Shown piece after piece: positions 1-12,985 of a DNA stretch of 64,000 bases. Each line of letters starts with the position of its first letter. Position 1 is the first letter of the stretch. The translations under genes and the position numbers were made by a program. The DNA comes from Osedax frankpressi (Eukaryota > Annelida > Polychaeta > Sabellida > Siboglinidae), in NCBI GenBank assembly GCA_964035775.1, contig OZ038312.1, positions 34,031,960 through 34,095,959 on the forward strand, written 5' to 3'. The notes beneath the pieces are model-generated. The model saw nothing but the letters and a program-made list of their open reading frames with translations, ran no database searches and had not been told where the DNA came from.

Positions 1-598
1 CAGAGTGCAGTGTGGTGTGTGGAGTGTAGTGCGGTGTGTAGAGTGTAGTGTGTGCAGAGTGTAGTGTAGTGTGCGGAGTGTAGTGTGGTGTGTGGAGTGC
101 AGTGTGTGCAGAGTGTAGTGCAGAGTGTAGTGTAGTGTGTGGAGTGCAGTGTGTACAGAGTGTAGTGCAGAGTGTAGTGTAGTGTGTGGAGTGCAGTGTG
201 TACAGAGTGCAGTGCGGTGTGTGGAGTGTAGTGTGGTGTGTACAGAGTGTAGTGTGGTGTGTGGAGTGTAGTGTGTACAGAGTGCAGTGTGGTGTGTACA
301 GAGTGTAGTGTGGTGTGTACAGAGTGCAGTGCGGTGTGTGGAGTGTAGTGTGGTGTGTGGAGTGTGTTTTTTGGAGTGGAGTGGAGTGTAGCGTGGTGTG
401 TGGAGTGCGGTGTGTGGAGTGTAGTGTGGTGTGTAGAGTGTAGTGTGTGCAGAGTGTAGTGTAGTGTGTGGAGTGTAGTGTGTGGAGCGTAGTGTGTACA
501 GAGTGCAATGTGGTGTGTACAGAGTGTATTGTGGTGTGTACAGAGTGCAGTGCGGTGTGTGGAGTGTAGTGTGGTGTGTGGAGTGTAGTGTGTCGTGA
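1..598. repeat. GTGTAGTG-type minisatellite
   Basis: Degenerate array of GTGTAGTGTG, GTGTGGAGTG and GTACAGAGTG units, G/T-rich on the plus strand, running from the window edge to within about 20 bases of the last visible PYROXD2 exon. It therefore lies just inside intron 12 of that gene, downstream of its donor site. Units vary in length, so no long frame stays open. Confidence 0.9.
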
Positions 599-616
599 GG
601 TATTTGCGGGAGTAAC

Positions 617-771
617 CGTGGTTGCAAAGTTCGTCTCTAGTTTTGTCGTCCCATTTTCTGCCTCCGGAGAGGTGGTAAGGAACGTACTGTACAAACAACT
701 GGACCACGTGATGACTTCGCGGGGCCAAAGTACAGTCTGTCACCGATGGGATCGTCATTTCGATAACCGGT
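617..771 (-). CDS. PYROXD2: PYROXD2 exon 12 (last one in window)
   Basis: After completing a split Arg it encodes [40 protein letters not shown] and [11 protein letters not shown]. This matches the family PVIELCIPSSLDPTLAP and SLFTQYMPYTLAGG.AWDE. The acceptor is AACATAG. The 3' limit is the least certain: a GTTACT donor just after CNH is the best candidate, and the frame stays open a few codons past it. Confidence 0.85.
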
Positions 772-3700
772 CTATGTTTACAATAGTATTAAATGAATCA
801 TAAGTTGCAATGTACATAATAATTACTTCCCGGGAAGTAGTCAGTCTGTGTGATTTCAAATGTTATTTTTGTAATTATTTTACATTATTTCTAGGGAGGG
901 TAACATGATGTAATCATCATTTTTGGGAAGACTAAAGGGAATGTACACACTGAAAAAAACGCGTCGTTATCCAATCGGAATTACGTAAAATATAAAAAAG
1001 GAAATTAGAGATTTTCACATTGAAAACGTTTTAAAGTTTTGACCGTTAAACTTTTATTAAGTCCATTCTTAAAAAACTCATTTTAGAATTTAAAAAATAA
1101 ATTTATTTCAATTATTGTCAAATATTTAATTAAATATAAATTATTTATGACAATTAATTAAGTGCTTTTCTTTTTTATGTTCATCTCTTGAATGAAGTCA
1201 AATGTTTTTTCAGATTCTATTTTATTTAAAATTTCTTCATCTAGATTTATTTTCTATTCTAAATTGAACATGTTCTATGCCAGCGAAAACATTAAACGCG
1301 AAGTAATCGAATTCCGATTGGAAAAACGACGGACTTTTTCAGTGTTTACACCTCATAATAGAGTGAAATAATCATGGTTTCGTAGGAGGGTAACGGAGTG
1401 ATGTAAACATTTCTAGAGAAGGCAAACTAGTGATATAATCATAATTTGATTTTCGGTGTAAAATAAATATATTTAAAACCTTGTTACAATGTCAAAAATA
1501 AAATGACCTAGATCGTTTGCTGGTAATTGCCAAATTACCCGACAATGCGAGGCCTGGGGCTAACCTGCGAGACCAGGAGCCAAGAGAAGCGTCCGTGTAG
1601 GCCTCGTGTATGCCTTTTACGTTCTCGCAGTTTAAATGTATGCTTCCCCTGTGCCAGGGTGGACAGAGGTCAGCTGGACGGTAGGGGTCAGCGGTGAAGT
1701 TCGGCAGACGGTCTACAGCCACTGTATTCATTCAGAAGAGGAGTAGAGTTTATAGAACTCAAGTTATATGTGTACCCATGAATGTACCCATGAATCCATA
1801 CGATGTAACTAATATATATTCTTATATCATCGTTTAAAAAATAAAATAGAATTATAATTTTAAATAATAAATAATTTAAATACAAATAATATATATTTTA
1901 TCTTAAATTATATCTACAAAAATTAAAATGGTCTTGATGATTTCTTAAGTAGTTCCTAGATTTAGGGTAATGCTATTTTATTAATATCATGCCCAAGCCA
2001 GAGGTCGTAATCAGATGTTAGAGGTCATATTAATTTGGTCTAGTAGGATTCGCATTAGAATAGCCACCAAATAAATTACCGTTAATTTTAGCCACAGGAG
2101 ATTTGTAGTTGATGTTGTCGATACTTTTCTGCAATTCGGACGGCAACAAGTGTTTCTTTATAAGGTGTCAAACATTAATACAACAGTAATGGTCCTATTC
2201 CATTTCTTAGGTAGTCACTCGCATAATGGTGGAGCCTATATAAAACTATAAATACCGTAGTTATTATCGCTAAATATCATCATGGTCTGTAATCAGTCGT
2301 CCTCGAGTTAGTCGAACTGCCACTAACTAACGTGTTCGCTCAGGAGGTGGTTGTACGTGACGTGCGGTGTGGCATTGCTGACCACTACGTCGGCGGTCAA
2401 GCTGCGACCGCTGCGCAATGTAACTCCCGACACGTTGCCTCCCGATGTCAAGGTCACCTGTTCAACCGGCTGTAGGTAAGTTGGTAAGTAGATAAAGTTT
2501 AACATCTGTAGGAGGTAAAAGTATAACTTTGATGAAATATACACTTGTCACATGACTATTTAATTCTAGAAAATATTATTGCAAGGAAATTAATAATATC
2601 GTGATATCTATTTATTATTAATGTTATAATTATTTTAGATAAAAAATAAACATAATATATTAAATACAAATAAAATATATTTTCACTTATATTATATAAC
2701 AAAATCTAATATTACCTGGATGGTTTCTAGAGTATACATAAAAATTAACAATCCATTAAATAGAGTAATAAAATATATCAATATTTGAAAAACTGAATAC
2801 AAAATTTTAAATTGTATATGTCCGTAAAAAGTAATTAAATACCAACAAGTATATTTTGCTAGTAAATATAAACTCTAGTTTTCCATGGAATACTCACACA
2901 ATTCTAAGTATGTATGTAACACATGTTAGTTACATGCTAGTCTCACTTGTGAACTCTGACCTGATTAACGAACAGGTGAGCTCCGTACTTCAGAGCTTCT
3001 CTGGCGATAGAGTTGGACAGGCTGCCCATGCCCCCTCTAACGTAGGCCCATGCACCCATCTCCCCATCCACTTCACCCATGACGTGGTGTAATAATATAT
3101 AACTGTAGTTGAGAGAGTATCGTGATCGAGTTACGAGTAAAACATGATTTTTATATAGAGTACACTACTCTGCACCCCTACATTACACTACACCCTATTC
3201 TGTAACCCTACCTTACACTACACCCCTGCCCTACACTATACCCCTACCTTACACTACACCCCTACCCTACACTATACCCCTACCTTACACTACACCCTAT
3301 TCCGTACCCCTACCTTATACTGCACCCTTACCTTACACTACACCCCTACCTTACACTATACCCCTACCCTACACTACACCCCTACCTTACACTACACCCC
3401 TACCTTACACTGCACCCCTACCTTATACTACACCCCTACCTTACACTACACCCCTACCTTACACTATACTCCTACCCTACACTACACCCTACTATCTACC
3501 CCTACCTTACACTACTCTCCTGCCCTACTCTGCACCCCTACATTACACTGCACCCCTACTTTGCACTACAATCCTGCCCTACACTGCACCACTACCTTAC
3601 ATTACACCCTATTCTGTAACCCTACCTTATACTGCACCCCTGCCCTACACTGCACCCCTACCATACACTACACCCTACTCTGTAACCCTACATTACACTA

Positions 3701-6700
3701 CACCATATTCTGTAACCCTACCTTACACTATACCCCTACCCTACACTACACCCTACTATCTACCCCTACATTACACTACAATCCTGCCCTACACTGCACT
3801 ACTACTCTACACTACATCCTTCTCTGTAACCCTACCTTACACTACAACCCTACCCTACACTACACCCCTACCTTACACTGCACCCCTACATTACACTACA
3901 CCCCTACCTTACACTGTACCCCTACCTTACACTACACCCCTACCTTACACTACAACCCTACCCTACACTACACCCCTACCTTACACTGCACCCCTACATT
4001 ACACTACACCCCTACCTTACACTGTACCCCTACCTTACACTACACCCCTACCTTACACTACAACCCTACCCTACACTACACCCCTACCTTACACTGCACC
4101 CCTACATTACACTACACCCCTACCTTACACTGTACCCCTACCTTACACTACACCCCTGCCCTACACTGCACCCCTACCTTACACTACACCCCTACCTTAC
4201 ACTACACCCCTACCTTACACTACACCCCTACCTTACACTGCACTCCTACCTTACACTACACCCCTACCTTACACTACACCCCTACCTTACACTACACCCC
4301 TACATTACACTACACCCCTACCTTACACTGCACCCCTACATTACACTACACCCCTACCTTACACTACACTCCTGCCTTACACTATACCCCTACCTTACAC
4401 TACACCCCTACCTTACACTACACCCATACCTTACACTACACCCCTGCCTTACACTACACCCCTGCCTTACACTACACCCCTACCTTACACTACACCCCTA
4501 CCTTACACTACACCCCTACACTACACTACACCCCTGCCTTACACTGCACCCATACCTTACACTATACCCCTGCCTTACACTACACCCCTACCTTACACTA
4601 CACTCCTGCCTTACACTATACCCCTACCTTACACTACACCCCTACCTTACACTACACCCATACCTTACACTACACCCATGCCTTACACTGCACCCCTACA
4701 TTACACTACATCCTACTCTGTACTCCTACCTTACACTACACCCCTGCCCTACACTATACCCCTACCTTACACTGCACACCTACCTTACACTACACTCCTA
4801 CCTTACACTACACCCCTGCCTTACACTACATCCCTACCTTACACTACACCCCTGCCTTACACTACACCCCTACCTTACACTACACCCCTACCTTACACTA
4901 CACCCCTACCTTACACTACACCCCTACCCTACACTACACCCCTACCTTACACTACACCCCTACCTTACACTACACCCTTACCATACACTACACCCCTACC
5001 TTACACTACACCCTTACCATACACTACACCCCTACCTTACACTACACTCCTACCTTACACTACACACCTGCCTTACACTACACACCTGCCTTACACTACA
5101 CCCCTGTCTTACACTACACCCCTACCTTACCCTACACTACACCCCTGCCTTACACTGCACCCCTACCTTACACTACACCCCTACCTTACACTACACCCTT
5201 ACCCTACACTACACCTTATACAAAATGAATAGGCATTCTAATAGGAAGCCAATAAACCCCCCACATCATTAACGTCATGCGCTGCACCACTATATGACGT
5301 AACCCCGTTCCGGCCTCGAGTGGTGACGTCATAGAGCCGATACACGCGTCCATAGCTAAAGTTGCCTGTAGGGGTTCACTTTCGAACCAGCCGGCGAGAA
5401 CGCGGTCTGCTGGTGACGTCATAAGCTCGTAAAACGCGGTGACGTCATTACGAGTCGAGGCCAGACGCCGTACTACCGAAGTAGGCGTGGTTAGTGGGAC
5501 GCCAGCATTTCTTTATTCTCCTTTCGTGATAATCTATTGGTGAACTATCGTATATAAATTCATCTATTGATTGTATATGTATACAATTTATATGCGATAC
5601 TTCATATAATTACTTATTCTGTGGTAATATGTTCTGTACGACTGTCTTACAATCTCAACATCCAACCAACGTGAACTGAACAGGGCCCTCAGCGATTTAG
5701 AATTGTTTCTGAAAGCTTGTAGTTTTCCCATAGAGGGGTTGATGTTCACGGCGTTACAATCTATTAACGGGTCAACTGCTCCGCATAATCTTTGCAACAA
5801 ACGTTCGTAGTCTTTGTACGCCTCGAATAGTTTGTTAACATTATGTTAGGTAGTAATGCTATGATATCGTTAAGCGAATAGATTAAAACCACAACCAATT
5901 CTAATTGCAATATCATCGATTAATTAGTTAATAGGATTTATATTGATATCATTAATTACACATTCTCAATACGTTGAGAATATTCTGAATAAAATCATAA
6001 ACCAATAGAAGGACAAATAAGAATATACGATGATTGTATTCAGTGAACAATGGGAAAATTTGCAAGTTAGATAAGCTGATGTTTGCCCAATCGGCCAAAT
6101 ATAGATATGGATTAAATGATAGGATATAATTATATAACACATGTACAATGTACATTGTACAATGTACATTGTACATTGTACATATTGTATACTTAATTAC
6201 ATGAACAGTTTAGATATACTGAATTACAAAGTATACTCTCATGCATGTAATTGAGGTACAAATCACTCTTACGTATTATTTATTTCATATTTAGAATCGC
6301 GGATCTTTACACTAACAAAGGCATCTTTTGTTGAGAATTTCGAGATCTCTTTGTGATTAAGGCGTGCGTTTTTCCCCAACAATAAAGACTTACCACACAA
6401 CAGGGGCGTGTAAGAGAAGGGGTCCCTGGATATTGTCTGCAGGCCGTGTGCCTATGTGAATAGAGTAGGCGAGGTCGGATGAGGTCGGATGAGGTCGGGT
6501 AATGAAGTAGGAATGATTTGTTGCTATACACGAATTCTAGTTGTTATTTCAATACATATTTAAATGTGATATATAATAGTTATGTAATCACCTATTCGAA
6601 TTTAAAGCCGTATATTGTTAATATCGTACTATAGGATTATTTGATTTAGAAGTTTCTGTATGAGACAGACGTAGGGTGACGACATTCGAGTGCACCGACC

Positions 6701-9700
6701 TTTAAATCAAGGTCTTTGATAATCTGCGGTCGGAATAAACTCAACACATACGATGCCCGAGAAAATTTATAACCTAAAGGGTCAGAAAACGGTCTGAAAA
6801 CGAACCTTTATATAGAATATACCTATAGGCAGGTAATGTGTACACCGTACACCGTACTGTGTACAGTGTACAGTGTACACCATACAGTGTTCAACATATG
6901 CACCTAGGACCTTATGTTATGAACCTTTAATGATTTCCTCGGTGACAGCTGCTCCACCAATCAGATGTCTCCTCTCTACCACACATACTTTCAAGCTCGC
7001 TTTTGCCAGGTAAGCAGCCTTAATTGGGGTTATTTATAAAACTTGGAAATAAATGGGAATCATTTAGTTACAACTATACTGGTAACACTCTGCATTCAGT
7101 AAACTATACCAAGAACCCCCTTGATCTTAGTTAATACAGTTTGCAAGACGTTACATTAATGTATTAGTGAGGAATTGGAGAGATAACTTATTAATGAAAG
7201 TTAAACAAACAGAAAGTAAGTAATCGCGGAGGACATTTGTTATTAAGCCTAAACAAGTAATTGACTACTCCACAAATATTTCTAAATGGCATTGTCCTAT
7301 TGGCTAGATTACCACGATGATAATATATATAATATTTTACTCTTCTAGTTGTAACTTTTATACTTTTTATTGTATTCGCTTACCACAATAATGAAGGTCA
7401 CATACATCAATTATATAATAATATATATACTATAGACCCGGAAATGCCAGGTATTCGATGGAATATTTTAGGCACTTTTAATACATGTATATTAAATATT
7501 AAGATTCGTATTTTTTCTAATTATGCAAATACAAAACTCTAGCTCTCTCGGACCCAGTAATATTTTGTAATCAATGTCACTTTTATATATTTCTCTATAG
7601 TATATTAAACTCAAAACTAATTCCAAAACTAAACTAAAAAACCAACCCAAAAACCAACCCAAAACCAAACCTATAACCAAATCCAAAACCAAAACCAAAC
7701 CCATAATCAAACCTAAAACCAAACCAAAAAATAAACATAACCCAAAATCTAATCCAAAACCAAATTAAATCAAAACTAAAACCAAACTAAATCAAAACTA
7801 AAACCAAACTAAAACCAAACTAAAACCAAACTAAAACCAAACTAAAACCAAACTAAAACCAAACTAAAACCAAACTAAAACCAAACTAAAACCAAACTAA
7901 AACCAAACTAAAACCAAACTAAAACCAAACTAAAACCAAACTAAAACCAAACTAAAACCAAACTAAAACCAAACTAAAACCAAACTAAAACCAAACTAAA
8001 ACCAAACTAAAACCAAACTAAAACCAAACTAAAACCAAACTAAAACCAAACTAAAACCAAACTAAAACCAAACTAAAACCAAACTAAAACCAAACTAAAA
8101 CCAAACTAAAACCAAACTAAAACCAAACTAAAACCAAACTAAAACCAAACTAAAACCAAACTAAAACCAAACTAAAACCAAACTAAAACCAAACTAAAAC
8201 CAAACTAAAACCAAACTAAAACCAAACTAAAACCAAACTAAAACCAAACTAAAACCAAACTAAAAACAAACTAAAACCAAACTAAAACCAAACTAAAACC
8301 AAACTAAAACCAAACTAAAACCAAACTAAAACCAAACTAAAACCAAACTAAAACCAAACTAAAACCAAACTAAAACCAAACTAAAACCAAACTAAAACCA
8401 AACTAAAACCAAACTAAAACCAAACTAAAACCAAACTAAAACCAAACTAAAACCAAACTAAAACCAAACTAAAACCAAACTAAAACCAAACTAAAACCAA
8501 ACTAAAACCAAACTAAAACCAAACTAAAACCAAACTAAAACCAAACTAAAACCAAATTAAATCAAAACTAAAACCAAACTAAATCAAAACTAAAACCAAA
8601 CTAAAACCAAACTAAAACCAAACTAAAACCAAACTAAAACCAAACTAAAACCAAACTAAAACCAAACTAAAACCAAACTAAAACCAAACTAAAACCAAAC
8701 TAAAACCAAACTAAAACCAAACTAAAACCAAACTAAAACCAAACTAAAACCAAACTAAAACCAAACTAAAACCAAACTAAAACCAAACTAAAACCAAACT
8801 AAAACCAAACTAAAACCAAACTAAAACCAAACTAAAACCAAACTAAAACCAAACTAAAACCAAACTAAAACCAAACTAAAACCAAACTAAAACCAAACTA
8901 AAACCAAACTAAAACCAAACTAAAACCAAACTAAAACCAAACTAAAACCAAACTAAAACCAAACTAAAACCAAACTAAAACCAAACTAAAACCAAACTAA
9001 AACCAAACTAAAAACAAACTAAAACCAAACTAAAACCAAACTAAAACCAAACTAAAACCAAACTAAAACCAAATCCAAAACCAAAACCAAATCCATAATC
9101 AAACCTAAAACCAAACCAAAAAATAAACATAACCCAAAATCTAATCCAAAACCAAATTAAATCAAAACTAAAACCAAACTAAAACCAAACTAAAACCAAA
9201 CTAAAACCAAACTAAAACCAAACTAAAACCAAACTAAAACCAAACTAAAACCAAACTAAAACCAAACTAAAACCAAACTAAAACCAAACTAAAACCAAAC
9301 TAAAACCAAACTAAAACCAAACTAAAACCAAACTAAAACCAAACTAAAACCAAACTAAAACCAAACTAAAACCAAACTAAAACCAAACTAAAACCAAACT
9401 AAAACCAAACTAAAACCAAACTAAAACCAAACTAAAACCAAACTAAAACCAAACTAAAACCAAACTAAAACCAAACTAAAACCAAACTAAAACCAAACTA
9501 AAACCAAACTAAATCAAAACTAAAACCAAACTAAAACCAAACTAAAACCAAACTAAAACCAAACTAAAACCAAACTAAAACCAAACTAAAACCAAACTAA
9601 AACCAAACTAAAACCAAACTAAAACCAAACTAAAACCAAACTAAAACCAAACTAAAACCAAACTAAAACCAAACTAAAATCAAACTAAAACCAAACTAAA

Positions 9701-12700
9701 ACCAAACTAAAACCAAACTAAAACCAAACTAAAACCAAACTAAAACCAAACTAAAACCAAACTAAAACCAAACTAAAACCAAACTAAAACCAAACTAAAC
9801 CAAACTAAAATCAAACTAAAACCAAACTCAAAAATAATCCCAAAACCTAATCTAAAACCAAACCCAAAATACACATTATTATAATAATAAACTAATAAAG
9901 TTATCTTATTAAATTATAGTACAATTTATATCATATCAATATTGATTTATATATAATACATTGAATGTACATATATATTATAGTTTTGAATATTGGAATA
10001 TTATATACTTCAAAATAAGAATTAATTTACAGCAAAAATAATCTATAACTGCATATATGCAATATATTAAACTAGATCTCACATTTTAAAGTGTATATAT
10101 ACCTAGATAATATTGGAGTATTCACAAGAATACAGATACTCATTAATGATCTGATTCTGCTATGATAAATCTGATATAATAAACATATAACAATCTATAA
10201 TTAATAACGTACATGTGCTCAATCACAGATTAAAATTCAGTTTATACATTTTCTTTAACTTTCAGTCTAACAAACTTTCAATTTCAAATAATCAAAAGTT
10301 AATATCTGAAGTAATTTACATTACTAAAAAAGACACACATTATCATTAAAGGATTTCACTTGCATTAGTGGAAATATCAATATATTGACATGATTTCAGT
10401 TAATTTGATATCTATGAAGTTAGATATAAACCCTTAAATTCATTTAATAATGTATTATATGAAGTATGTGTATTCGAGTATTTGAGAAAAACCAATATAT
10501 TGTTTGGATTCAACAAGAGAATAAGGTCATGTTTGAACGAATAATCAAACATGGCCTTGATAATTCATGTTCTGTACATTTAAACTAGCCATAATTAATC
10601 GAGCACCGATACTAGAATATATATTCCAAGCAATATTGCTTTAAATATATTTTTGAAATCATGGATAGATAATTCATATATCAGATTCCTATATCTAAAT
10701 ATATTCAAAACAATAATTATCACATATGTTTTCATATTATCGACAGTTATATGACATATTATATGACAATACTTCTAATTTGTAAATGTATAGCTTAATC
10801 TATATGATGTAATGCTTATGGTATTAATAGTGAGTTCTTATTTGTCAATAATAAGGACACCGAGGACAATCTGCACACTGATATATATGTCATTGTGATA
10901 AACATAACAATGAATGCTTTGTTAAAGATATCTAAATAATGCTAGTTAAGCAATAATGATATTGGTACTAACGCAAACAAGGCCATTGTGACCTGTGGAC
11001 GGTGAGGTCAGTTAAGCTATGCAATGTCCAAAAAAATATATAAATACATATATATATACAATTGATTAAAGAATTATGAAAGTTCAGGTTTATTCAGTAA
11101 AAGAGAGATATAAAATATTACAAATTCTCTTTACGAGGTAAACAGACAGGTATTTAATTTTTTTGCTGGGATGATTAGGTAATAATCGAGAAATAATTCA
11201 ACGCAAACAAATTAAATCTTCTACGTTTTGTTGGTTATTTACCATTTAATATATGTATATGACATCATTAATACCCAGAAAATAGAGTGATAAATTATAT
11301 AAAGGTTATATAAAATGAGTGAATATTAATATTTAAATTTCATAAATATAATAAATTAATAGTTTAAAATTTACAATTATTATTTACACACATATTTATT
11401 GGGATTTATGCTTTAGTGTCAAAGGTTTAAATATATTCATAATATTGATTGGAAATTGATATTGACTACTGAAAATTTGCCTATTTGTAAACAAACTTTT
11501 TGTTTTTTTTTCAATATTTATTTACATTTATCAATCTGTAATTTAATATTTCAATTATAATTAAATAATTGAATTTGACAACTAATAATTTAGAAGATTA
11601 AATTATATTTCAAATTTTTATTAATAATTCACTTCTAATCATTGTGCAATAAAATTAGACTTTAGACGATTTTGTAGTTTTAGTAACAATTAGTTTGATA
11701 TAATGACATGATAAATAATAAAAAATTACTGGATCAAATTATAACAAAATAATATTTTGGAATAGTTTATACAAATATTTTCTGGAATACAATATTTTTC
11801 AAATAATTTTGTGAAAATTGCAAATGTCGAGATTGTACTGAGTAATTATTACGAGTATGAATACTGATTTATATGTAATCTTATATTGTTCTTATAATAA
11901 AATATATCTATATATAATTGTATACAATTAACTATATTGTATATTGAATATATCTTTGCAATTAAAAGGATATTATTGGCAAGAATCCAAAATTAATAGT
12001 AATCAACAAATCACAATCAATATTTATATAACATCACAATTAATACATTTATATTAATTATTAATTCATTATATTAATACATTTATATATATGAATCATT
12101 TGTAACAATTTTTATTATGATGTCATAGAAATTTGGAACTTATGAAACCCCCATGTAAAATATAATGATTTACTGTAAATGTAAATTAGTAATTTAATAG
12201 TATAACTCATATATGTGTATAGTCGACCATAACTTACATCAAATCGCATATAAGACGGACAGCAGTTAGCTTGTAGATGTATACATTATAAGAAATGTGA
12301 TTTAGTGATTCATTGTCTCGTTAAATGTAATTGTAATATAGAAACTAAGCTATCATACAATTATTATATATACCTTATTTTAAATTAGTAACATATAGTA
12401 TTTTCCTAATTTTTGATTGAATATTAAAATACTCAATATAAAAGTTCAACCTTTTAGCACGAAAATATTATTTATACTATTTATCTATATTAATAATAGA
12501 ATTTAAAAAATAATAACTTAGGGGATAACCCCAGGGATATGTTTATAACCCGGCTTTTAATATTATTATTTTGAATTATTTATTTATTATTTATAATTAT
12601 ATGATTAGCTAGTTTTGATTGGACTTGATTAAAATGTAAATAAATATTTAAAATAAGTTTGTTTACAAATCGGCAAGTTTTCAATAGTCAACATCCATTG

Positions 12701-12745
12701 CCAATTTAATTGGCTAATTTTATAAGCATTAATATGCTGTTTTAA

Positions 12746-12814
<69 letters not shown>

Positions 12815-12926
12815 ATACTATACAATGTATAGTATAAACGGTCAATTTACGCAGATATTCTCTAATACATACTTAAAATAATACAATGTTCAGTATATAT
12901 AATGTAATATATATATTGTTTATAAT

Positions 12927-12985
<59 letters not shown>

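Noticed and set aside
3561-5228. 555-codon plus-strand open frame (LHYTPT repeats)
   Set aside because: Pure product of the 18-bp satellite in PYROXD2 intron 7; no splice or start context.
5649-5654. GTAAGA donor after WLDVEI as the end of PYROXD2 exon 6
   Set aside because: Gives phase 0, but the only usable acceptor of the next exon needs phase 1; the GTTGGT site 20 bases earlier fits.
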